DNA of 16,309 nt from AL-N1 sp039178835. GTDB lineage: Bacteria > Chloroflexota > Chloroflexia > Chloroflexales > Roseiflexaceae. A program made the translations under genes and the position numbers. Below, piece after piece: positions 1-7,768 of this stretch; position 1 is the stretch's first letter, and the number at the start of each line of letters is the position of its first letter. The notes below the pieces were generated by a model. That model was not told where the DNA came from. It did not search any database and saw only the letters and a list, made by a program, of their open reading frames with translations. The DNA is taken from NCBI GenBank assembly GCA_039178835.1, contig JBCDFA010000158.1:1-16309 (forward strand), read 5' to 3'.

Positions 1-1978
1 CAGTAGCTGTCAGAACAGCAGTGATAGCAGTATCATCGGCCTGTTGGACTGACATCTCTTCTGGTGGTGACACGAAGCCAACCGCGAAGACACTGTAAAT
101 CTGACCAACACCAAGTGTGGTACCAGCAAGATCGATCACCACTGGTTCGGTGGTCCCTGTTTCAGTAACAGCCAGATCGTATGTTGCAGTAGCATCAACC
201 TCTAGATAGTCACTTGCAGTTGGGAACGCCAGATCGCTGATGAGTGGCTCCTCAAGACCGATAGCCAGAACGTCAACGGCTGGTGCATCTGGTGAGAAGT
301 GATACACTCGGACTTTGGCTTTGCCTGGCATAGGTGCCATCAGGTCATCCTCGATGACGGTAGGACCAAAGTCAGCATCGTCCTCCTCATCAAGCAATGT
401 GCCGGTAGCAGCAACGGTGTAAGCTGTTTCGCTTGCAAGATCAGGTGTTGCATCAATGACTGCATCTTCAAGGTCGCCACCAGTTGCCGTAACCTGAATC
501 TGGCGTTCGCCAGCAGCAACCTTCAGATACTCGCTCACGGTCTTGAACGGCACGTCCATCAGCACCTGGGCACCATCGACATACACATCGACATTTGGTG
601 CATCTGGTGACGCGTGGACGATACGTACCTGAGCAAACTCATTGACTGCAACTGATGCAGTAATATCAGCCAGTTCGCCAATGGCAAAGACACTGTAGAT
701 CTTACCGGCCATCAGTTCAGTCTGCGGGAGATTGATCACCACTGGTTCGGTTGTACCCGTCTCGGTAACCGCCAGATCATAGGTTCCCTCAGCTACTGAG
801 AGGTAATCACTAGCATCTGGGAAAGCCAAGTTGCTGATGAGGGCTGACTCGCCAGCCAAGACATCAACGGCTGGTGCGTCTGGTGAGAAGTGATATACAC
901 GTACCTTGGCCTCACCAAACATTGGCAGACTCAAATCATCTTCAATCACGGTTGGTCCAAAGTCAGCATCATCAGTTTCGTCCAATGTACCAGTAGCTGC
1001 GACCGTGTACGCCATATCAGTTTCTAGCGTCAATGTTGCGCTGATAACTGCATCCTCTGGGTCTTGGTCTGCAAGGGTTACCTGCACCAGACGATCACCA
1101 GCAGGAACGGTCAGGTAGTCGCTAGCAGTGAAGAACTCAACATCACTGAGTACTTCATCACCATCAACATACACATCGACAGCATCGGCATCTGGTGCGG
1201 CATGGGCCACACGAACCTTGGCGTTGTCGACCGTTGGATCTGGGCCAGGACCAGGATCATCCATTGGTGTTTCGACAGCTAGCTCAGCACCGATATTATT
1301 CTCATTACCTTCGGGTGGGTCTGTGTAACCAACCGCAAAAACGCTGTAGATATTACCGGCCATCAACTCAGTGCCAGCAAGATCAATCACGGTTGTCTCA
1401 GGATCACCATTGGGAGTAACAGCCAGATCATAGGTACCCTCAGGGACCGAGAGGTAATCACTAGCATCTGGGAAGGCCAGATCCTCAATCAAGGCGTCTT
1501 CGCCAGCCAGGACATCAACGTTACCAGCATCTGGTGAGAAGTGATACACTCGGACCTTGGCCTCACCATCTGTAGGAGCACTGAGATCGTCAACAATAAC
1601 AGTTGGGCCGAACTCAGCATCATCTTCTTCATCAAGGAGTGTACCAGTAGCAGCAACTGTATACGCTACATCGCTATCAAGCGAAAGTTCTGCACTGATA
1701 ACAGCTGTTTCAAGAGGCTGATCTGCTGCGGTTACTTGAACTAGACGATCACCAGCGGGAACCGTTAAATACTCACTAGCAGTAAAGAACTCAACGTCAC
1801 TGAGCACTTCTTCTTCATCAACGTAAACATCAACGGCAGGGGCATCTGGCGAAGCATGCACCACACGCACCTTAGATTCACCATCACCCATTTGGGCACT
1901 TGTGGAAAGTGGTGCCAGCACCAGGCCAGCAATCATGAGCGCTACAAGGCTCATTACTAGAGTTAAGCGGGTTTTCAT
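1..1978 (-). CDS. Exported DUF4397-repeat protein (C-terminus beyond window)
   Basis: The frame stays open for 659 codons from ATG 1976-1978 to the left edge, so the C-terminus is missing. An AAGGAGAG ribosome site lies about 9 bases upstream. Residues 1-28 form a signal peptide: basic MKTR start, hydrophobic 5-22, likely cleavage after STSA. The rest is six beta-rich domains of about 100 residues in three A-B pairs. A domains (starting near 36, 254, 449) begin with a VRVVHASPDAP-like motif and carry FFTASEYLTVPAGDR. B domains (near 140, 357, 554) begin with KVRVYHFSPDA and end with IYSVFAVG. These motifs mark DUF4397 repeats. A Pro/Gly/Asp linker (239-250) follows the first pair. The protein is strongly acidic. 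Such proteins are cell-surface or secreted; the exact role is unknown. Adhesion or surface-layer association is only a guess. Confidence 0.85.
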   Translation of the reverse strand, partial: MKTRLTLVMSLVALMIAGLVLAPLSTSAQMGDGESKVRVVHASPDAPAVDVYVDEEEVLSDVEFFTASEYLTVPAGDRLVQVTAADQPLETAVISAELSLDSDVAYTVAATGTLLDEEDDAEFGPTVIVDDLSAPTDGEAKVRVYHFSPDAGNVDVLAGEDALIEDLAFPDASDYLSVPEGTYDLAVTPNGDPETTVIDLAGTELMAGNIYSVFAVGYTDPPEGNENNIGAELAVETPMDDPGPGPDPTVDNAKVRVAHAAPDADAVDVYVDGDEVLSDVEFFTASDYLTVPAGDRLVQVTLADQDPEDAVISATLTLETDMAYTVAATGTLDETDDADFGPTVIEDDLSLPMFGEAKVRVYHFSPDAPAVDVLAGESALISNLAFPDASDYLSVAEGTYDLAVTETGTTEPVVINLPQTELMAGKIYSVFAIGELADITASVAVNEFAQVRIVHASPDAPNVDVYVDGAQVLMDVPFKTVSEYLKVAAGERQIQVTATGGDLEDAVIDATPDLASETAYTVAATGTLLDEEDDADFGPTVIEDDLMAPMPGKAKVRVYHFSPDAPAVDVLAIGLEEPLISDLAFPTASDYLEVDATATYDLAVTETGTTEPVVIDLAGTTLGVGQIYSVFAVGFVSPPEEMSVQQADDTAITAVLTAT

Positions 1979-2434
1979 TGCCCCATCTCTCCTTTGAATC
2001 GTACGAACGTTAAACAATTTCGGACTCCCTCTGCATCGAGTGGTGTGCAACAGTGCAACATAATCGCGCGCTTACATGACAGTGTTCGCACTCACCCTGA
2101 TGCTTTGTCAAACTTTCAAATCGAACGAACATAATGACCACATGGTCTACTGCCATAATATCGGCTAGTCCTAGCACGGTACGTGCCATTTTTGGGGATG
2201 GATGTACGTACCTGATAAAGACCTGAGAGTGATCTTTAGCTTTGTGTTAAGGAAAAGGGGATAACAGTGATGAAAAAAGTGTCATATTCTGTGAGGGATT
2301 TGTCATCTTTGTATATGAGTAGTACATGTTCTCGACGAAAAGCTTCTGAGCCACGAATATGCCACAGCATAACGCGAGTGTGGTAAGTAACATTTTTCGT
2401 GTTCAGATAGTGGTATTCAGGGCATTGGGGAGCC
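1979..2434. other. Non-coding leader region of the DUF4397 gene
   Basis: No convincing gene lies in these 456 bases. The region separates the start of the exported repeat protein from the end of the deacetylase gene, so it must hold the former's promoter. A TTGACA hexamer is readable on the minus strand at 2106-2111, but no good -10 box sits 16-18 bases from it, so no promoter is called. Two similar words, TCGTACGAACGTTAAA (1999-2014) and TCGAACGAACATAAT (2121-2135), share TCGNACGAAC. A 7-bp inverted repeat GGTACGT (2178-2184) / ACGTACC (2206-2212) with a 21-base spacer could be an operator. These are observations without known function. Confidence 0.5.
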
Positions 2435-3136
2435 CTAGCTGTTCAGTTGTCGCGTTTGCCACATCTGATCCACCGTGATGAATTCAAAACCGGCCATTTT
2501 CAGATAGGTCAGAATAGTATCGGTGGTGGGTGCGATAGCTGGCCCGGTCTGTCCCTCGTGCAACACCACAACTGAGCCACTGGTAGTTTGATCAAGAACT
2601 TGCTGCACCGTTTCCTCTGGTGATTGGATCCAGTGAAGCGGCAACACACCACACAGGACAGGTCGATAGTTCCAGCGTTCCAGTTGCTGCAAGGTGCGAT
2701 TGAGAAAGACACCATAGGGTGGGCGAACATCACGAACATCAGCCTCTCTACGATTGCTGGCCATACTGATGAGTTTGCGCGTGACATCGAGTTGTTCATA
2801 CAGGTGTGGTTCGCGTATCATCGGAAAAGGCTCGTGGCGGTATCCATGAATACCGATCTGATGACCAGCGGCGGCGACCTCCGTGACAAGGCCTGGCCAG
2901 GACTCAATATACTCGCCAACATAGAAAAACGTGGCCCGTACCTGATGTTGTTCCAAGACCTTGAGCAGGGCAGGTGTGTCCTGCGGATGTGGACCATCAT
3001 CAAAGGTGAGTGCAATCTGGCGTCGTCCGCTGTCTCCGGCCCAGAGCGCCTGGGGAAAGCGCTTCTGGAGGGTTGGCACAATATCAGGGAGACGGTTCGC
3101 ACCCCACAATCTGACGTGTGTTTCTATTGGAAGCAT
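2435..3136 (-). CDS. Polysaccharide deacetylase, NodB homology domain
   Basis: This 233-residue protein is almost entirely a NodB (carbohydrate esterase 4) domain. The family removes N- or O-acetyl groups from chitin-like glycans, peptidoglycan or xylan with a divalent metal. Visible motifs are TFDDGP (44-49, catalytic base and metal Asp), HGYRH (97-101, the metal-binding His-x3-His), RPPYG (138-142) and VLHEG (191-195, catalytic His). The usual DxxDW motif 4 is replaced by LPLHW. No signal peptide is evident. The frame could extend upstream to 3229, but that would run into gpsA. The ATG at 3134-3136 is preferred because GAGG lies 6 bases ahead and the start then falls 20 bp after the gpsA stop. 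It is probably the last gene of the pfk-gpsA unit. The natural substrate cannot be read from sequence. Confidence 0.88.
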   Translation of the reverse strand: MLPIETHVRLWGANRLPDIVPTLQKRFPQALWAGDSGRRQIALTFDDGPHPQDTPALLKVLEQHQVRATFFYVGEYIESWPGLVTEVAAAGHQIGIHGYRHEPFPMIREPHLYEQLDVTRKLISMASNRREADVRDVRPPYGVFLNRTLQQLERWNYRPVLCGVLPLHWIQSPEETVQQVLDQTTSGSVVVLHEGQTGPAIAPTTDTILTYLKMAGFEFITVDQMWQTRQLNS

Positions 3137-3142
3137 AGAGAA

Positions 3143-3146
3143 CCTC
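3143..3146 (-). promoter_or_regulatory. Ribosome binding site of the deacetylase
   Basis: GAGG on the minus strand, six bases before ATG 3134-3136, within the 20-bp gap after the gpsA stop. It decides the start against a longer in-frame form beginning at 3229 inside gpsA. Confidence 0.6.
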
Positions 3147-3156
3147 AATGTTGTTA

Positions 3157-4140
3157 TTATTCGATAAAACCTTTGATAAGTCCCTGCACAAAGGTGTCGG
3201 TACTCAATGTACCATGGATGACCTGCCACAAGCCGTTTGCCAGCGGAATCGAGATGCGGCGTTTTTCAGCAACAGATCGTATACTTTGGAGAGTGGTGTA
3301 TCCTTCAGGAAGGACACCCATGCGGTCTTGTATCTCTGTTATATGCAATCCCTGTGCCAATAGCTCACCCATTTTACGATTATGGCTATGCTCACTGAGG
3401 GCGGTTGCCAGCAAGTCGCCAACCCCGGAGAGATAGAGGAAGGTCTCAATGCGTGCGCCTAAGCCCTGCCCAATACGAGCCATTTCTTCCAGTGCCGCAG
3501 TAAGGTACACGGCACGCAGGTTGACACTCTGCAGCGATTGCCCATCGAACATACCCAGACCAATCGCATAGATGTTTTTCAGGATACCGCCAAGTTCAAC
3601 GCCAATTGCGTCATCTGAAAAATGCACCCGAAAGTGGCCATTATCAAGCAGTTGTGCGGCAAGCCAGAGATCTTGTTCGTGTTGGCCAGCAGCTACCACT
3701 ACTGTCGGAAAACCACGGGCAAATTCGTTCGCAATTGAGGGCCCTGAAAGCATCACTCGGCGGTGGTGTGGAAACAGTTCGGTGATGGTCTGAAAGGCGG
3801 TCAGGCCGCTACGACGATCAATTCCTTTGGCCAAATTGATCAACACTGCATCATCGGTGATGTGATTACAAAGTGGCTGTAGCGTTGTATGTATGAATAC
3901 GGTCGGAATAGCAATAAAGATTGCGTGTCTCTCGCGCAGAACTGTTTCTATCTCTGTGGTCGCCGTCAGATTATGATGCAGAGGAACATCTGCCAAAAAG
4001 CGCTGGTTCGTATGCTGTGTGTTTATCTCGTCCACCACAGCCTGATGGTGCTCCCAACCAAGCACCTCATGACCATTGCTGGCAATCAGATTCGCCATCG
4101 CCGTACCGAAATTACCCAACCCAATTATACCAACACGCAC
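3157..4140 (-). CDS. gpsA: Glycerol-3-phosphate dehydrogenase [NAD(P)+]
   Basis: This cytosolic enzyme interconverts dihydroxyacetone phosphate and sn-glycerol 3-phosphate using NAD(P)H, and so supplies the backbone of glycerophospholipids. The 327-residue length is normal for GpsA. The N-terminal Rossmann fold carries GLGNFG (7-12). Further family motifs are LAKGID with K105, SGPS (132-135), GGILKN with K188 (184-189), GVGDLL (239-244) and the substrate-phosphate motif HNRKMG (253-258). The start is GTG at 4138-4140, chosen because AAGGAG lies seven bases upstream. Phosphofructokinase ends 57 bp before it, and a deacetylase starts 20 bp after its TAA, so the three are probably co-transcribed. 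Some motifs are divergent (NEFARGFPT and LPEGYTT where most GpsA have AxEV and EGVxT), so it may be a second, less typical paralogue. Confidence 0.9.
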   Translation of the reverse strand: MRVGIIGLGNFGTAMANLIASNGHEVLGWEHHQAVVDEINTQHTNQRFLADVPLHHNLTATTEIETVLRERHAIFIAIPTVFIHTTLQPLCNHITDDAVLINLAKGIDRRSGLTAFQTITELFPHHRRVMLSGPSIANEFARGFPTVVVAAGQHEQDLWLAAQLLDNGHFRVHFSDDAIGVELGGILKNIYAIGLGMFDGQSLQSVNLRAVYLTAALEEMARIGQGLGARIETFLYLSGVGDLLATALSEHSHNRKMGELLAQGLHITEIQDRMGVLPEGYTTLQSIRSVAEKRRISIPLANGLWQVIHGTLSTDTFVQGLIKGFIE

Positions 4141-4147
4141 AGATATG

Positions 4148-4153
4148 CTCCTT
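4148..4153 (-). promoter_or_regulatory. Strong ribosome binding site before the GTG start of gpsA
   Basis: AAGGAG on the minus strand, seven bases before GTG 4138-4140. It supports initiation at a non-ATG codon. Confidence 0.65.
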
Positions 4154-4197
4154 GGATGGCTTCTTCTTGTATGGTTACATAGGACAGTATGTACACG

Positions 4198-6450
4198 CTA
4201 TCTATCAAGTTTTGGGCCACCATTCTGCACCTGGTGCGCCATCATTTTGGCGATGGGCCGTAGTGTGAGCCACCATTGCCGTCGTGGTCGTTGCAGCTTG
4301 GTGTTGGCAAGCCGTGGTAAGTTGGCAATACTGGTAAACTGGATTTGACTCGATTGGAGGCCAATAGCAACAACCTGTGGTGTGGTCTCATTGATATGCT
4401 CAATCAGAAATTCGATGCACTTGGATGCCAATCGTGTTGCTTGAATCCGGTCATATGGCGAGGGACTGCCGCCCTGCTGCACATGGCCCAGAATCGCTTT
4501 ACGGACATCGAAGAGATCGCCGCCTTCTTTCTCAAACAAGGCACAAACAAAATCAGTCGTGTACAGAGCATCGGTTTGCTCATTACGGATAATCAGCCCC
4601 AGCCGTTTGTTGCCACGAAAGCCTTTCACCAGGAGATCGACATCAGCCTGGAGGTCGGCAAGAGTCACACCTTCTTCGGGCAAATAGACGCGTTCCGCGC
4701 CGGTGGCAAGCCCACTCATCAGGGCCAGATAGCCACAGCTACGCCCCATCACCTCAACCACAAAACAGCGTCGAGTGGCCACCGCAGATTGTTTGATTTT
4801 GTCGACATCGGCCACGATATTGTTGAGGGCCGTATCTGCGCCGACACTATGCTCTGAGCCGGGCAAATTGTTGTTGATCGAGGCTGGCAAACAGACGATG
4901 GGAATACGGAATGCAGGCAGTTGGTCACGTCGATTGAGCATCTCATAGGCGCTCTGGTAGCCAGACCACCCACCGATGATCAAAAGACCATCGACGCTAT
5001 GTTCCTCCAGACGCTCGGCTATTGTTGCATAATCGGTGTCTGTGGGAGTCCAGCGGCTCGTACCTAGCTCTGCACCACCTTTGCTCACCCAATCACTCAC
5101 ACTCATCCAGCCCATTTCACGCACGTCGCCATGCACCAGACCCTGCAAGCCATTCTGAACAGCAAGAATAGTATGACCTTTATCAAGCCCCAGGCGCACC
5201 GCGACCCGTACCGCGGTGTTCATTCCTGGTGCTGGTCCACCACTATGCATAACCATCAGGCGTAGTGGTTGCTGCCCAGGCAGCAGACGGCGTGGATACG
5301 CACGGGTGAGGGTGCGTAGCGTACGAAAGGCTTCGGTAAAACTGCCGCCCCGCATGTTGGTAGCCGTCTCGTAGTCCTGTTCCGCAATGACTTCGGCAAC
5401 GCGGTGAGTTTTGGCCACACACTCCATCAGTGGTGACCGGACAACTTTGTGCTCACGAATGCCAATCAGTTGGGGCTCGCTGCCTGGTTTGGCAGCCAAA
5501 AGCTCATTGACAGCAGCATACCCCAGGACGGTGCTCATGTAGCGCTCAAAGGCACTGGGGGAGCCGCCACGCTGCACATGTCCAAGAATCGTCAGACGCG
5601 TGTCTTCGCCGAGGCGATGCTCGATCACCTGTTTAACATACTCACTTGAAATAGGCTTGTTGTAACGGTCATGAGCGCCCTCTGCCACAATCACAATAGT
5701 ATTTCTTCGTCCGATTTCACGACCTGCCCGCAGTGCTTGACACATCTCGCTTTCCCAGTCATCAGACTCGGGTGGGCTTTCGGGGATAAACACCCAGTTG
5801 GCTCCCGTGGCGATGGCGCTCATCAGGGCGAGGTAGCCACAGTTGCGCCCCATCACTTCGATAACAAACGTGCGCTGGTGGCTGGCTGCGGTGCTGTTGA
5901 TCGCATCAATCGCTTCGGTAATGCGATGCAGTGCGGTATCGGCACCAATCGTCATATCGGTGCCAAACATATCATTATCAATCGAGCCAACCAAGCCAAC
6001 CAGATTGAGATGGGGATGAAGCTTTGCCAGTTCCTGGCTAATCTCTTGTTGCTCGACCAGTTCGGCCAGCAGACCAGGCCACTCTTCACGAAACAGATTC
6101 GCACCAGTCAGACTTCCATCTCCTCCGATAACCACTAGCCGATCAATGTTGTGCGTTATAAGGTTTTTGGCAGCCTGGCGACGGCCAGCGCGTGTTCGAA
6201 ATTCAGAGGAGCGTGCTGACCCGATGACCGTACCACCCAGGTGCATAATGCCACCAACACGTTCCCAATTCAGCCTGCGAATCTGCTGGCCCCCCTCAAC
6301 CATGCCACGATAGCCTTCATTAATCGCATATACATCAACACCTTGATTTAAGGCGGTACGAACGACGGCACGTACCGCAGGATTCATCCCTGGTGCGTCA
6401 CCGCCGCTGGTCAGAACACCAATACTTTTGGTTGTATGCTGTTCGCTCAT
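4198..6450 (-). CDS. Tandem, eukaryote-like 6-phosphofructokinase (750 aa)
   Basis: Two PFK domains are fused; bacterial PfkA is normally one domain of about 320 residues. The N-half (1-390) has SGGDAPGMN (15-23), GGDGS (109-113), GSIDND with catalytic D158, EVMGR (198-202) and GHVQRGGSPSAF (290-301). Gly in GGDGS and in GSIDND are the residues of ATP-dependent rather than pyrophosphate-dependent enzymes. Stretches such as LVGLVGSIDND, SHQRTFVIEVMGR and FIPESPP closely recall animal and fungal PFK. The C-half (395-750) keeps the fold (SGGPAPGMN, EVMGR, GHVQQGGSPSPYDR), but GGDGS is GGWSG and IDND is INNN (524-528). It has therefore lost the catalytic Asp and is probably regulatory, as in eukaryotic PFK. 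The enzyme phosphorylates fructose 6-phosphate in glycolysis. The start at 6450 is chosen over an in-frame extension to 6705 because the extension is repeat-derived and a TATAAT lies 59 bp upstream. Confidence 0.9.
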   Translation of the reverse strand: MSEQHTTKSIGVLTSGGDAPGMNPAVRAVVRTALNQGVDVYAINEGYRGMVEGGQQIRRLNWERVGGIMHLGGTVIGSARSSEFRTRAGRRQAAKNLITHNIDRLVVIGGDGSLTGANLFREEWPGLLAELVEQQEISQELAKLHPHLNLVGLVGSIDNDMFGTDMTIGADTALHRITEAIDAINSTAASHQRTFVIEVMGRNCGYLALMSAIATGANWVFIPESPPESDDWESEMCQALRAGREIGRRNTIVIVAEGAHDRYNKPISSEYVKQVIEHRLGEDTRLTILGHVQRGGSPSAFERYMSTVLGYAAVNELLAAKPGSEPQLIGIREHKVVRSPLMECVAKTHRVAEVIAEQDYETATNMRGGSFTEAFRTLRTLTRAYPRRLLPGQQPLRLMVMHSGGPAPGMNTAVRVAVRLGLDKGHTILAVQNGLQGLVHGDVREMGWMSVSDWVSKGGAELGTSRWTPTDTDYATIAERLEEHSVDGLLIIGGWSGYQSAYEMLNRRDQLPAFRIPIVCLPASINNNLPGSEHSVGADTALNNIVADVDKIKQSAVATRRCFVVEVMGRSCGYLALMSGLATGAERVYLPEEGVTLADLQADVDLLVKGFRGNKRLGLIIRNEQTDALYTTDFVCALFEKEGGDLFDVRKAILGHVQQGGSPSPYDRIQATRLASKCIEFLIEHINETTPQVVAIGLQSSQIQFTSIANLPRLANTKLQRPRRQWWLTLRPIAKMMAHQVQNGGPKLDR

Positions 6451-6757
6451 CGCGTGCTGTCTCTTTTCACTTGCTCTTTTGTTAGCTGTTGCCCCATTTG
6501 CGTTCTTGATTATACACCAAGGAACATTGAAACGGCTGAAGGGGTTAGAAATTAGTACGTTAAGGGTTAGTGATGTTTGGGGCAACGCATAAGCGGCAGA
6601 GCAGAGCGAAGAGAGTACATGAACACAGAGACGCAGAGAGGCAGAGGAACAACATTTGTGTATATACGTGGTTTGTCCGTACACCAACTCTTCCCGCAGT
6701 TTCAAATCTCCGGCTCCTAGCCTCTCATCTCTAGCCTCTAGTCTCTAATCTCTCCCC
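6451..6757. repeat. Dispersed purine/pyrimidine repeats upstream of phosphofructokinase
   Basis: This 307-base gap between sufE and the phosphofructokinase gene holds no gene. From right to left it has a pyrimidine-rich tract at 6706-6757, built of near-repeats of CTAGCCTCTAGTCTCTAATC, then an ACAGAGACGCAGAGAGGCAG purine tract (6623-6646). A GCGGCAGAGC...GAAGAG word follows (6593-6613) and recurs at 14856-14871. The 12-mer GTTAAGGGTTAG (6559-6570) recurs at 15357-15368. These look like dispersed intergenic repeat debris rather than regulatory sites. Confidence 0.6.
6509..6514 (-). promoter_or_regulatory. Candidate -10 box for the phosphofructokinase gene
   Basis: A perfect TATAAT on the minus strand, preceded by GTG. 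Transcription would begin near 6502, giving a leader of about 50 bases to ATG 6450. No good -35 hexamer sits 16-18 bases away, so the call rests mostly on the -10 box. Confidence 0.4.
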
Positions 6758-7204
6758 CTAATTACTCGACATCTCCCGCACGGCGAGTCGCTTCACGTGG
6801 GCAAGGAGCGCGGTGATGCCATTGAGACGTTGTGGACTTAGCACCTTTTGAAGGCCCATGTCCTCAAAAAATGTCGTGGGCAAAGCAAGCACCTGCTCAG
6901 GAGTAAGACCGTGCAACGCCTGACTCAAGACGGATGCATAGCCACGAACAGTTGGCGCTTCCTCTGGTACATCGAAGTAGTAGATCATCCCCTCACCTTC
7001 CATCTCCGCATGGATGAAAACCGGCGACATACATTCGTGTACCGGCTCCATCGCATCACGCTGACCATGCAGTCTTTCAGGAAGTGGCGGCATGCTGTCA
7101 GAAAATTCCAGCAGTAACTCAAGTTTTTCCCGACCTTCACTAAACTTAAAATCCTCGACAATTTCACTGAGGCGTGGCGGAAGTGCATTGGTCTGGTCGC
7201 TCAT
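6758..7204 (-). CDS. sufE: SufE-like cysteine desulfuration protein
   Basis: SufE proteins take persulfide sulfur from the cysteine desulfurase SufS on a single active cysteine and pass it to the SufBCD scaffold for Fe-S cluster assembly in the cytosol. The 148-residue length is typical. The conserved core is PVHECMSPVFI (55-64) with C58 as the expected sulfur acceptor; most homologues read GCxSxVW, so Met, Pro and Phe are departures. The N-terminal IVEDF and the C-terminal LSPQRLNGI also fit the family. ATG 7202-7204 is preferred over an in-frame GTG at 7220-7222 because AAAAGGA lies eight bases upstream of the ATG and inside the longer form. No sufS or sufBCD lies in the window, so the gene stands alone. 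Confidence 0.88.
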   Translation of the reverse strand: MSDQTNALPPRLSEIVEDFKFSEGREKLELLLEFSDSMPPLPERLHGQRDAMEPVHECMSPVFIHAEMEGEGMIYYFDVPEEAPTVRGYASVLSQALHGLTPEQVLALPTTFFEDMGLQKVLSPQRLNGITALLAHVKRLAVREMSSN

Positions 7205-7212
7205 ACGTAGTA

Positions 7213-7219
7213 TCCTTTT
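7213..7219 (-). promoter_or_regulatory. Ribosome binding site of sufE
   Basis: AAAAGGA on the minus strand, eight bases before ATG 7202-7204. It decides against the GTG start at 7220-7222, which would place this site inside the coding region. Confidence 0.6.
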
Positions 7220-7278
7220 CACTACTACAATGGCAAATAATTGCAGTGTGTATGTATCGCTTGTTATGAATCACTACA

Positions 7279-7308
7279 AGTATACCCTGCTTGATTGATA
7301 GCGTCCAA
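7279..7308 (-). promoter_or_regulatory. Candidate promoter for sufE
   Basis: On the minus strand TTGGAC (7303-7308) is followed after 18 bases by TATACT (7279-7284), a five-of-six match to the -10 consensus. The -35 is weak. Transcription would begin near 7272, about 70 bases before the start codon. Confidence 0.35.
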
Positions 7309-7768
7309 CACCTCTATAATCTATTCTTAAGTGCAAATAACATATCTTGAAATAATGTCATCGGCAAAACAAGACAAGTCATAGGGATACGGAATCAGCA
7401 TCCTGGCAAAAACACCCCCTTATGAGAAAGATGTCACAATAAGTACACTAAACTGTTTTACCTTCTTATAAAGAGCATTTTATAGAGTTCTAGATAAATA
7501 TAAATTTTTCTTCATCAAGATACCTCAACAATCGCTACTGGTCCTTTTATTGCTATTTTCGTTACGGCTTAGATATATGCTGTGTTCGTCCGAGTGTGAA
7601 GAGATATACGGATGCCACGAAGCAATTGGAACCGAAAGATGGGTTTTCCTTTGTTTAAAAAAAGCAACGCTTTATCGAGTGACAGCCTGAGGCTAACAAC
7701 AAAAGCCCTCTGCTCTTTGAATACACATCTGGACTCTCATCAGCTTTTGAATAGACCGAGGTTTTGGC

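Larger units (their letters stand above)
7205..7768. other. AT-rich divergent intergenic region
   Basis: These 564 bases separate the divergent sufE and acyltransferase genes. They are more AT-rich than the flanking genes, especially 7440-7560. The sufE-side promoter candidate lies at 7279-7308. On the plus strand only poor promoter matches are visible, for example TTGCTA followed by TATATG near 7550-7579, so the acyltransferase promoter is not located. No hairpin terminator or RNA gene is seen. Confidence 0.45.

Noticed and set aside
2270..2386. A 38-codon open frame with a purine-rich site upstream, beginning MKKVSYSV
   Set aside because: It has unnatural composition, no family resemblance and an imperfect ribosome site; it fits chance in a non-coding leader.
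2419..2436. AGGGC/GCCCT hairpin at the end of the deacetylase gene as a terminator
   Set aside because: The stem is five bases, overlaps the stop codon and is not followed by a T run on the minus strand.
2624..3436. A 270-codon plus-strand frame
   Set aside because: It is antisense to the NodB deacetylase and gpsA, which have clear motifs; it is a shadow.
6451..6705. In-frame 85-codon N-terminal extension of phosphofructokinase
   Set aside because: The extension covers repeat tracts and the likely promoter; family resemblance begins right after ATG 6450.
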